DNA of 64,000 nucleotides from the NCBI GenBank assembly GCA_018335755.1, contig JAGXRK010000011.1:62001-126000 (forward strand), written 5' to 3'. Shown here in pieces: positions 33,369 to 40,659 of the stretch. A program made the translations under genes and the position numbers. The stretch comes from Ignavibacterium sp. GTDB lineage: Bacteria > Bacteroidota > Ignavibacteria > Ignavibacteriales > Ignavibacteriaceae. Each line of letters opens with the position of its first letter. Position 1 is the first letter of the stretch. The notes beneath the pieces were generated by a model. It saw only the letters and a list, made by a program, of their open reading frames with translations, was not told the DNA's origin and searched no databases.

Positions 33369-33731
33369 TTATTCAAGTATTACCATCTTGGGAAAGAATG
33401 GCCTACTTCCATCCAAATTAATTGCATCCATCACTATAACATCTTCCTCAACAGTTGCATCGTACTCGAATTGATAAACATAAGGTTTACCAGGTATCAC
33501 TTTTTTTATTCTATCAACTTTGAAAGTGAAGAATTTTTCGTATACCTTAAAACCTGTATTCTGATCAACATCAAATACGCATGCACCTACCTTATCTGTA
33601 TTAAGGGAATATCTAAATGCTGCCTGCCAATTAATCGTATCTGGACGATTTAATAATTGGTCTATCCACTTATCTGCATCCTTGTAACCAGGTTGAAGAG
33701 TGTATAATAAAGGGATCAAGTTTGAGTTCAA
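33369..33731 (-). CDS. Orphan protein of the element with an ideal Shine-Dalgarno
   Basis: A 120-residue soluble protein, rich in beta-strands (KVGACVFDVDQNTGFKVYEKF, PYVYQFEYDATVEEDVIVMD). The sequence AAGGAGGTGATC (minus strand, 33746-33735) is the full complement of the usual 16S rRNA 3' end. It places the start at TTG 33731, eight bases after AAGGAGG, rather than at the GTG (33740) that lies inside the Shine-Dalgarno itself. Strong translation is expected. Family not recognised. Confidence 0.65.
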   Translation of the reverse strand: MNSNLIPLLYTLQPGYKDADKWIDQLLNRPDTINWQAAFRYSLNTDKVGACVFDVDQNTGFKVYEKFFTFKVDRIKKVIPGKPYVYQFEYDATVEEDVIVMDAINLDGSRPFFPKMVILE

Positions 33732-33734
33732 AAC

Positions 33735-33746
33735 GATCACCTCCTT
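33735..33746 (-). promoter_or_regulatory. Full-length Shine-Dalgarno AAGGAGGTGATC
   Basis: The 12 bases match the complement of the canonical 16S 3' tail. This decides the TTG start at 33731 and shows that the element uses Shine-Dalgarno initiation. Confidence 0.75.
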
Positions 33747-33892
33747 GAACTCGAAGGGGTCCAGAACATACTGGAATTGAAGAGCTTACCACTCTTATAA
33801 TCATAATTTTTCTGAATTACTTAATGACTTGGAATGACAAATCATCAAATATTATATCCATTCTTTTCTTTCCTTATAAATGTGGGAATGAT

Positions 33893-34045
33893 ATTAGGTC
33901 CACTAAAATGTCCGGCCCACACCCTACTTGACTTCACGCCTAATGTGGGCCTAATTGTAAGTAAATCTTTAAGGTCCAATAGGTCTCCTAGCCTTCAAAC
34001 CTTTGCTACTTGATTCACATACAACTACCGTCCTGGATTAGTAGC
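33893..34045 (-). ncRNA. Structured module 4 (two hairpins, no clear pseudoknot domain)
   Basis: GGCCCACA 33914-33921 pairs with TGTGGGCC 33944-33951, the module's CGGCCCA/TGGGCC hairpin in an extended form. Further along, GCTACT 34005-34010 pairs with AGTAGC 34040-34045 around a loop containing AACTACC. This is the same order and spacing as the last two hairpins of modules 1, 3 and 6. Confidence 0.5.
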
Positions 34046-34070
34046 ATACTCAGGCAGCTTTGTAAAATTA

Positions 34071-34200
34071 GAGGTTCAGGTAGTGGATAGAAAGTAGGTA
34101 GAAGCACCACCATGTCCATATTTCCTACTCAACCTGACCTCAGGGCAAAATGATGGGTGGCAGAGCCATCTTTGCCATCCTAGCTTTCACAACACGGACC
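34071..34200 (-). ncRNA. Structured module 5 (H-type pseudoknot plus pseudoknot hairpin)
   Basis: GAGGTTCAGG 34071-34080 pairs with CCTGACCTC 34133-34141 with one bulge. Inside, GTGG 34083-34086 can pair with CCAC 34107-34110 while AGTAGG 34093-34098 pairs with CCTACT 34124-34129, a crossing arrangement. The segment TGTCCATATTTCC (34113-34125) is identical to one at 35959. A second unit follows: GATGG 34152-34156 with CCATC 34166-34170, loop GGCA 34159-34162 pairing with TGCC 34173-34176, then AGCTTTCA, matching module 1. Confidence 0.5.
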
Positions 34201-34355
34201 CAGGGAGTTATATCTGATTAGAATATAATGGAAAGCAATTCGAGCCATTATAAGAGTGTGACCAACTTACAACATCATTGTAAAATCTGAAGGATTTTGA
34301 TATAGAGGGTTCAAAGAAAAAATGTTAGATCTTTAAATATTTTTGAGCTTTAAAA

Positions 34356-34745
34356 TTAATTTTGGTTATTATTTATAATAATTTTGCCTGTTCTAATTTC
34401 TTGGCCATTCATAATATTAATCTCTTCTTCAAATTCACCAGTAGAAAAGATTTCAACAACTTCGAGGTTATAGAAATCGACCTCTTTACCTAATTCTGCA
34501 AGGTAAGCAGAATCTTTTTTAGCAGTCATCCAGACAGCTTTTGCAGCATCCGCTGTTTTTGAAACCTCATCGTACAGTACGAGTTTGAGAGCAAACTCAC
34601 TAGGTAAACTAGGAATGTGAGTTGACATTCCGTAAAATTTCCGAATCGAATCCTCCAAAATCATATCCAGATATTCATCTGCATAATCAGGATCTTTCGG
34701 AATGGCAAACACAGCTTTAACACTAAGACTTTTATTTTTTCCCAT
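34356..34745 (-). CDS. Orphan 129-residue protein of the element
   Basis: A soluble protein with basic N-terminus (MGKNKSLSVKAVFAIPKD), a helical middle (TADAAKAVWMTAKKDSAYLAEL) and an asparagine-rich tail. GGAAA lies before the ATG at 34745. Structured module 6 ends 44 bases upstream of the start. Family not recognised. Confidence 0.65.
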   Translation of the reverse strand: MGKNKSLSVKAVFAIPKDPDYADEYLDMILEDSIRKFYGMSTHIPSLPSEFALKLVLYDEVSKTADAAKAVWMTAKKDSAYLAELGKEVDFYNLEVVEIFSTGEFEEEINIMNGQEIRTGKIIINNNQN

Positions 34746-34788
34746 TTAACATTTCCTTTATTTTTTATTTGTAAATGATAAAAACATA

Positions 34789-34969
34789 GGACTGATATTG
34801 TAGCGTGAACCAGAGCCCGGCAGCAGCTACTATAGCCTTTCTCTTGGGATGGTCATATCAGTCCATTTAAATTAAGCGGCCCACTCTTGAGGATGGACCT
34901 TATTATGTTGTGGGGAATCGTGGATTTTTTGCCACTGACAACATAACTACCATTATAACTCGAGGTGGC
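34789..34969 (-). ncRNA. Structured module 6 (P1 domain plus two hairpins)
   Basis: P1 pairs GGACTGATAT 34789-34798 with ATATCAGTCC 34855-34864, ten perfect pairs. GTAGC 34800-34804 pairs with GCTAC 34826-34830, and CCAGAG 34810-34815 in its loop can pair with CTCTTGG 34841-34847 with one bulge. CGGCCCA 34877-34883 faces TGGACCT 34894-34900. GCCAC 34931-34935 pairs with GTGGC 34965-34969 around ACTACCATTATA (34946-34957), identical to the loop word in module 1. The module stands 44 bases before the start of the minus-strand gene at 34745. Confidence 0.6.
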
Positions 34970-34994
34970 AGTTACAACAGCTTTGAAGATAAGA

Positions 34995-35166
34995 GGACTG
35001 ATGTCCTGGTCACCCGCAATATTCCCAGGTCTACGGGTTCAAAATTGTTTTCGCAACACATCAGCCAAAAATATGCGGTCCGACTAGTGATTCTTAATCC
35101 GTGTGGCGGGATCACTTGAGGCTAATAGTCTCTGGATTACTCGTAGAGCTTTCGCCCGGTCAGACC
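34995..35166 (-). ncRNA. Structured module 7 (two pseudoknot domains in tandem)
   Basis: First domain: CTGATGT 34998-35004 with ACATCAG 35058-35064; CCTGG 35005-35009 with CCAGG 35025-35029; loop ACCCG 35012-35016 with CGGGT 35034-35038; TTG/CAA mini-hairpin at 35045-35056. Second domain: GGTCCGAC 35077-35084 with GTCAGACC 35159-35166 (one mismatch); AGTGAT 35086-35091 with ATCACT 35111-35116; loop TAATCC 35095-35100 with GGATTA 35134-35139; GAGCTTTCGCCC 35146-35157. Sequence differs from other modules but the order of helices is the same. Confidence 0.6.
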
Positions 35167-35312
35167 ATCAATTCGCTACAGAATGAAATCAATACTCCCG
35201 GTCATCTGTATTTTACTTTGATATAGATGAGCTATCACAGAGATATAAAAGACCCTTCTATTAATTAATGGGAAAGAAGTGAAGATCTTTTTAACCTGTT
35301 AATGCGGAGTCT

Positions 35313-35720
35313 TTAATTATTTCTAGCAATTGTGGATAAATTTGCTCCGATTTTTAAATAACCTAAAAAAGGACCATATGTGGGCAGGCGATTCAAAGTA
35401 AACTCACCTTTGCATAAAACTTCTTGTACTTCGAGCCTATAGAAGTAATGAAAACCTAATAAACATTTTTCATCGAAGTAATCAAAACTCGTTTTTACAA
35501 TAGCTGCCCTTATTTGTGAACCTTTAATTGAATTTGGGAGCGGAGCGGTATATAAAATTGCCATAGTTTTTGGAAGCAAGTGATTATTTGTCCCATAATT
35601 CCTAATGATTACCTCTGTATAGTTGAAGCGTAATGTGTCTTTGAGTAAAGTAAGGTCCTCATCCGAGCAAATATCAAGACCACTATATGCCTTATAAGTT
35701 TTTGTTGATTCAGTATGCAT
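35313..35720 (-). CDS. Orphan 135-residue protein of the element
   Basis: A soluble protein with no recognised domain; strand-rich in the middle (LLGFHYFYRLEVQEVLCKG) and glycine-rich near the end (YGPFLGYLKIGANL). GGAG lies nine bases before the ATG at 35720. It is flanked by the 71-base direct repeats on its upstream side and by module 7 downstream. Confidence 0.65.
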   Translation of the reverse strand: MHTESTKTYKAYSGLDICSDEDLTLLKDTLRFNYTEVIIRNYGTNNHLLPKTMAILYTAPLPNSIKGSQIRAAIVKTSFDYFDEKCLLGFHYFYRLEVQEVLCKGEFTLNRLPTYGPFLGYLKIGANLSTIARNN

Positions 35721-35835
35721 TTTTATCTCCTATTTGTTATCGAATAAATTAGAAATCATTTACAGCTTGGAGTAAAGTAAATAAACCTTATTCTGTTCTT
35801 AAGTCCATCTACCGCCAGGGATTACTCCCGCCGGA

Positions 35836-35906
35836 ACCTATTAAAATCTGTAGTGTAGTTTTCCCCCGTACATATTAATGGGAAAGAAGAGCAGATAATA
35901 TTAACC
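35836..35906. repeat. 71-base direct repeat, copy 1
   Basis: Identical to 36005-36075. It starts ACCTATTAAAATCTG and ends with GATAATATTAACC. A shorter, diverged piece (ATTAATGGGAAAGAAG and following bases) occurs near 35262-35296. The two copies flank structured module 8. Confidence 0.85.
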
Positions 35907-35916
35907 AAATATTCAG

Positions 35917-36005
35917 TCCCAGCCGTGACGTTAGTCTTGCGGTGGAAGCAGTCACGTCTGTCCATATTTCCGATTGACCGTTCAGTAGGTTTACTACCGC
36001 TGGGA
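35917..36005 (-). ncRNA. Structured module 8
   Basis: TCCCAGC 35917-35923 pairs with GCTGGGA 35999-36005. CGTGAC 35924-35929 pairs with GTCACG 35951-35956, and TGGA 35943-35946 in the loop can pair with TCCA 35961-35964. TGTCCATATTTCC (35959-35971) is identical to part of module 5. A further small hairpin GTAG/CTAC occurs at about 35985-35997. Confidence 0.5.
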
Positions 36006-36075
36006 CCTATTAAAATCTGTAGTGTAGTTTTCCCCCGTACATATTAATGGGAAAGAAGAGCAGATAATATTAACC
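36005..36075. repeat. 71-base direct repeat, copy 2
   Basis: Exact copy of 35836-35906. The perfect identity in an otherwise diverged intergenic region suggests a recent duplication or active maintenance. The remaining 76 bases before the sigma-like gene's stop show only AT-rich sequence. Confidence 0.85.
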
Positions 36076-36151
36076 TAGCTAAAACCATAAATATTACCAC
36101 AACCAATATAATTTTTAAAAATATATTACTGATTATATAAACCTCACCTAA

Positions 36152-38065
36152 TTACATTTCAGTTAATAATTCCTTTAATTCTGATTCTTGGGATAATCTA
36201 ATTAAGATTTTATTTACTCTTTTCGAAACTGCAGGTATGGAAATTTTAAGTTTTTTCCCAATCTCTTCATAGGGTTCCTTTTTAATTAAGTGCTCGTATA
36301 GCAATTCTTGTTCTTCTGCATTACAGTATTTTTCAATTATATCTCTGAAAAAAAATTCTTTAAAATTAAAATTAATTGATTTTTTTATATCAACACCAGG
36401 TTTTTTAACAGACATCGTATTATAGTTAATCTTATCTGTTTCAGTTTTTGAAGTGTCCTCTTCCAATACAGAAAAACTCTTAAAATGTCCCGAGAGATTA
36501 AGCATTTCACTCTCAGGTTCATCAGAGTCTATTTCAATATCTTTTAAATCAATTTCTTCATATTTAGAAATTTCACTTTCTTTTTCGTTTTTCTCCACTT
36601 TGAATGTATCAAGATCTTTTTCATCCCAAGATTTATTTTCCATGAATTGATCTACTACGAATCTTTTTTTGTACTCTAAATTCTGTTTACGCTCGTTCTC
36701 TTTTGACCGACTTAAACTTAGCCAGAATACATAAAATTTAAGAAAAGATAGAAATAACCGTACATTTACTAATTTAAGATCGATATCATTAATTTTATGA
36801 AGTTTAAAGACTGAAGAGAGCAAAAAGGTATATAGGTTAAGATTTTTAAAGTTAAGATATTTTAATAAAAGTGGATCAAATACTGGAGTTCTGTAACCGA
36901 GATATGGTGTACCTATATGCATTAGAATAAATAACCTTTTTTCTGGCTTAGTGAGGTTTTCGTTCTTATTTAATTCATCGAAAGTTTTTTTTGCCCATTC
37001 TCTATAACAACGTCGGAATAACATTTCAATTTCTAAATTAATTTGATCAACCATTCCTTGTGTACTGGAGAACTCATCATTGATATACACGAGAACTAAA
37101 AAACTATTCAATGGCTCAGGTTGTGAATGGTAGTGCTTGATTCCATCCATCCAATTCTGAATCTTTTCTATTTTCTCTTTACTTTTCTTTCCAACAAGAA
37201 ATTCATTCAACGATAGAAGCGCTTCCATTACTATTTTATTAAGCTCTTCATTGGTTACGACTCTTTGTGTCTTACTGTCCTTATTTTCTTTTAATTCAGG
37301 TGACTGTTGCTCATTCTGAGGATATCTGGAAAGCATCGATTTTACTGTTTTTAGTACCTTACCGAAATCTGTTGATCTTAACTCTTCGAAAATCGGATCT
37401 TCAGAAAGGTAGTCTTTTAATTCATCAATTTCTCTTTTTGTATATCTCGTTCTAAATTTTTCTTTATTATTCTGAATATTTTCACTAATATTTTGAATAT
37501 TAATTTTCAAAAAATATTGAACGATTTTCTCTAAATAATCTTTGGAAAAACGTATTTGTGTAGGCAATGTTTGATCAATTTCGTCAATTTCATCATATGC
37601 CGCTTCAAAAAATAATTTTTGAACGGAATAGTCGGTCACATCTAAAATTGAATATTCAATTTTTGACTTTACATCTTCCTCTTCCTTCTTTGTAGGCCAG
37701 GTTTTTCCCTGCTTAACAAGTAGTTCCCGTATGAGATTATTATAGTCCATCGAATTTATCTTGAATGTTCGAGTATTCTTTAATGTACTGCGGAGATATT
37801 GACCCTTTACATCAAAATGTGTTGCTCGATAATACTCTAAATAAAAGGTTATATTGAATTCAGAAAATTGATCTGATCCATATGTCTTAAGAAAAGGATG
37901 TAAAAATGATTCCGAAGAAAGAAGTTTTTCCCAATCTGGAATAAAAATTCTAACTTCACCGGAATTTTGAAGACCTGTTTCCTTCTTAAAGCCTTTCCTA
38001 AAATCAAGATCGAGTGTCTCAATTATTAAACCTGTGCCGTCGCTAAATGTTATTTCTTTTTCCAA
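36152..38065 (-). CDS. Large protein with a C-terminal sigma-region-4-like HTH
   Basis: A 637-residue soluble protein. The last 80 residues (from FKEFFFRDIIEKYC) contain LLYEHLIKKEPYEEIGKKL followed by KISIPAVSKRVNKIL, a helix-turn-helix of the sigma-70 region 4/LuxR type: 'Y-x-E-I-G-x-x-L-x-I-S-x-x-A-V-S-K-R'. The remaining 550 residues are helical and unrecognised; no region 2 motif is evident. The apparent start is TTG 38065. As the first gene of the leftward arm it may be a transcription factor that controls the small genes and their structured leaders. That is inference from position and the HTH. Confidence 0.7.
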   Translation of the reverse strand: MEKEITFSDGTGLIIETLDLDFRKGFKKETGLQNSGEVRIFIPDWEKLLSSESFLHPFLKTYGSDQFSEFNITFYLEYYRATHFDVKGQYLRSTLKNTRTFKINSMDYNNLIRELLVKQGKTWPTKKEEEDVKSKIEYSILDVTDYSVQKLFFEAAYDEIDEIDQTLPTQIRFSKDYLEKIVQYFLKINIQNISENIQNNKEKFRTRYTKREIDELKDYLSEDPIFEELRSTDFGKVLKTVKSMLSRYPQNEQQSPELKENKDSKTQRVVTNEELNKIVMEALLSLNEFLVGKKSKEKIEKIQNWMDGIKHYHSQPEPLNSFLVLVYINDEFSSTQGMVDQINLEIEMLFRRCYREWAKKTFDELNKNENLTKPEKRLFILMHIGTPYLGYRTPVFDPLLLKYLNFKNLNLYTFLLSSVFKLHKINDIDLKLVNVRLFLSFLKFYVFWLSLSRSKENERKQNLEYKKRFVVDQFMENKSWDEKDLDTFKVEKNEKESEISKYEEIDLKDIEIDSDEPESEMLNLSGHFKSFSVLEEDTSKTETDKINYNTMSVKKPGVDIKKSINFNFKEFFFRDIIEKYCNAEEQELLYEHLIKKEPYEEIGKKLKISIPAVSKRVNKILIRLSQESELKELLTEM

Positions 38066-38721
38066 TTATTCCACCCTTTAAAATTTTTCTTTTACATTTA
38101 TTATTTAATATAAATAATTTAAAATTATTTAATTAAAATATTTAACATTTTTGAAAAATTGAGTTCTCTTTTAAAATTATTTCTTCTATTGATTTTCATA
38201 ATTTAATTCAGCTTAGTTTGCTTTAATTATTTCCAATGTTTGTTTTTCGCATAAATAGATTGGATTTTATTTCTATTGAGCTATTCAATTGCTGAAAATA
38301 CGGATTACTCTACTTTCATCTCTCGGTCGTGCACGTGCTAAAGCAAGTGTGATGAATAATAATGGCAATTTATGGATACCAAAATTCCCAAACAGAAGTG
38401 AGGCTAAAAATATTGGAGGTTGGAAAATGGTTACATATAAATTAGCCGTAAGATTTGGCCTGAATATAATCTCTTAATTTATAAATAATAGCATAAAAAC
38501 ATTTATTCAATAATTTGGATACAATTCACAAACTGATAATTGAAACTTTCAATATTATGGTTTCTTTATTTTGGATTTCAATATGTGTTCTTATATCCAA
38601 GAATTTTAGGTATTAATTACAATTTTGAAAAATTTACATATTGTTTCACTTTGATTGTACTTGAAAAATTAAGGATTCTGTGTGGTACACAAAATGAATA
38701 AATAAAATCAAAAAAATAAAA
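38066..38721. other. Divergent intergenic region between the two arms
   Basis: 656 AT-rich bases separate the leftward and rightward arms and must contain their promoters. A frame at 38289-38477 (TTG start, 62 codons) has no ribosome-binding site and no recognisable protein features. TGTGTGGTACACA near 38677 is a small imperfect palindrome. No structured module of the type seen at 31751-36005 was found here. Confidence 0.4.
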
Positions 38722-39102
38722 ATGAAATTCGACCCTGATATTACAATCAATGTTGTTAGAACTTGGGATGGTTTGATTAATCCTAGTTTAATCAAATGGA
38801 GTGGTGCAATTAATATTCACCGGAGGGATGCTAAAAGAATATTACAGCGTGAGATATGGAATTCCAGAAAATTTCATAATGATGGTGATGATTTTGTTTC
38901 GATATATATCTCAAGATTCTGGGGAGATGACGAAGGGATAGACTATTTATTACATCTTAAAGACCTGAAAAATGGTGAAACAAGAGTGACACCAATGTAT
39001 GAGATTGAATTTGTTAAGCATTCACATAGAGATGGTCGTAAAAATTATATTGTGTTCAGACAAAAAGATCACCTTCAGAAATTAAAAATAAGTATTAAAT
39101 AA
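38722..39102 (+). CDS. Orphan 126-residue protein, first gene of the rightward arm
   Basis: A soluble basic protein with strand/helix alternation and several tryptophans (RTWDGLINPSLIKWSGA, ISRFWGDDEGIDYLLHL). No known domain is recognised. There is no good Shine-Dalgarno before the ATG, only A-rich sequence. It precedes structured module 9. Confidence 0.6.
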   Translation: MKFDPDITINVVRTWDGLINPSLIKWSGAINIHRRDAKRILQREIWNSRKFHNDGDDFVSIYISRFWGDDEGIDYLLHLKDLKNGETRVTPMYEIEFVKHSHRDGRKNYIVFRQKDHLQKLKISIK

Positions 39103-39103
39103 T

Positions 39104-39254
39104 GGGTGTGGTAACTGCCATTCGTAGCTGAGACTATGAGGTAGCAGCGAAAGCTATGACGGGTTATGATTCTATAACAGGATGTGTATCTGATGTTTCC
39201 CTGGCCCACAGAGACATTAAATTGTCAGCCTCTAAATACATAAGTGCCACACCC
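39104..39254 (+). ncRNA. Structured module 9, plus-strand copy
   Basis: GGGTGTGG 39104-39111 pairs with CCACACCC 39247-39254, enclosing 135 bases. The inner stretch AGCAGCGAAAGCTATGACGGG is close to the minus-strand reading of module 3 (GTGAAAGCCCATGACGGG), including the GAAA loop and the 'ATGACGG' that follows. GTTAT and ATAAC flank GATTCT next. TGGCCCA occurs at about 39203. The module lies 72 bases upstream of the plus-strand gene at 39327, so it keeps its orientation relative to transcription. Confidence 0.5.
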
Positions 39255-39326
39255 TTCTTATTAAAAAGCCTGGCAACTAGTAGCGCTTTCGTATCAATTA
39301 TTTTTAATTTATCATTTGAGGACAAA

Positions 39327-39722
39327 ATGAAACATAAAATAAAATCATTCGAAACTAACAAAGAAAATTTATTTATCGATACCAATCATCCTGACTACAA
39401 ATGGATTAAGAAGCATTACAACGATCTAGATGTTTCAGATTCTGAGCGTGAATGGGCAGATTTTGATGATTCAATTATTGATGTAAAAGTTGGAAAACAC
39501 TCGGTTAAATATATTGCTCCAAATACTTTTCCAAAGCAGGCAACTGAAACCATTGCTATCGTAGGTAAATCGAAAGGGAAGGATTTCATCGTTGATAGGT
39601 TAGTTCATTGTCGTTTTATGTATGATGGTCCAAATACTTATGAGATTTTTGGATTGGTCGACAAGGATAAAACAGAATTTAATAAAGATGGAGTATTAGT
39701 TCTGAAGCAGAAGAAGCTTTAA
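39327..39722 (+). CDS. Orphan 131-residue protein downstream of module 9
   Basis: A soluble protein with an acidic middle (NDLDVSDSEREWADFDD) and strand-rich C-terminal half (HSVKYIAPNTFPKQATETIAI). The frame is open further upstream, but ATG 39327 is preferred because GAGGACAAA lies right before it and the upstream part overlaps module 9. Family not recognised. Confidence 0.65.
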   Translation: MKHKIKSFETNKENLFIDTNHPDYKWIKKHYNDLDVSDSEREWADFDDSIIDVKVGKHSVKYIAPNTFPKQATETIAIVGKSKGKDFIVDRLVHCRFMYDGPNTYEIFGLVDKDKTEFNKDGVLVLKQKKL

Positions 39723-40659
39723 TTATGATCTGCGAAATGCTGTTCGGTTATCGGATTTAATGAGGAGTAGATATTAAAAGTTCCCAGCTATTTAACAGGA
39801 GAGAGGTGTAGAATAGTAATTGTAAAATTATAATAAATCTTTAAACACACCCCAAAATCTAATGCTCAGAGCTCCATACTCATGTTTTAAACCACTTTTT
39901 TACTTGAACCCATGGTTGTGGGCGGCTAAAATAAAATCTCATGACTACGGGCTTCTATTAATGTTTTAAGAATAATCTCTTTCATTATAAAATAAATTGA
40001 AGAGTGCAGGTCAAGTGAAAATGAATTCCTAAAAAATAAAGTGTTAGAAGCTGTTAGGCATTTGTTTAAATTTTAACTTATTTCAAAGGTTACTAACACC
40101 TCTAACAATTTTTTAATTTTACTGGGCGTTACTTAAACCCTTATTGTGCATGGGGTTATAGAGAGCACTAGCAGTATATATACTTTTTAAATATTTAAAT
40201 AATAAATATATATATATACCTTATCGACGATAAGAAAATAAAATAATATATATGGGCTGGATTTAGCCGCTGATTGGGAGGAGGTGTTTTACTCTACTAC
40301 CTTACCTAACCCCTTTAAATACATGCCATTACAAGGATTTTAACCTAAAATCGTTGCTGATTGGACTGCGTTTTTGGATTAAATATGCATGTTTTTTCTA
40401 ACAACAAATGCTAGGAATGTTAGCAGATTTAATAATGAATGTATTCTAATAATTTTTATTTTCATTGTTACTTGACGGCATGCTGAAATTTAAATATATT
40501 GAATAAGAGCAGACAGTATGATGTTTGCTTTGAAAACCTGCAAAAGACCACTTCTAAAACACACCAAGAGACAACCCGAATAATTTACAACCGAAAACTA
40601 ATTTATTAGGAATGCTCTTTCAGTGAGAGGGCATTCCATTTGAAAAATATTTGGAGAAA
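39723..40659. other. AT-rich intergenic region, candidate replication origin
   Basis: 937 bases without a convincing gene. It includes a very AT-rich tract (about 40175-40215) followed by the palindrome CTTATC-GAC-GATAAG at 40220-40234. It lies directly upstream of the DUF5659-like and primase/helicase genes. AT-rich unwinding tract, palindrome and adjacent primase together suggest an origin used when the element is excised; no experimental support exists here. Confidence 0.35.

Noticed and set aside
34910-35119. A 69-codon plus-strand open frame
   Set aside because: It lies over modules 6 and 7, runs against the direction of the neighbouring genes, has no ribosome-binding site, and its composition is explained by the hairpins.
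31751-35166. Hammerhead, twister, pistol, HDV-like or group I intron RNA
   Set aside because: CUGAnGA with GAA, the twister GCC/AAGCCC core, the pistol loop, the HDV nested double pseudoknot and the group I P7 core were looked for by eye and do not fit. A covariance search could still overturn this.
31751-35166. Retron or type III toxin-antitoxin RNA
   Set aside because: P1-enclosed folds and pseudoknots raised both ideas, but there is no reverse transcriptase and no ToxN-like gene, and the units are not short tandem repeats.
31751-36005. Reading the modules as integron attC sites or gene cassettes
   Set aside because: The core-site pattern RYYYAAC/GTTRRRY is absent, no integron tyrosine integrase is present, and base conservation extends through ~180 bases including loops. 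A cassette-like exchange by other means is kept only as an alternative.
38289-38477. A 62-codon plus-strand open frame with TTG start
   Set aside because: No Shine-Dalgarno and no protein-like pattern; treated as non-coding in the divergent region.
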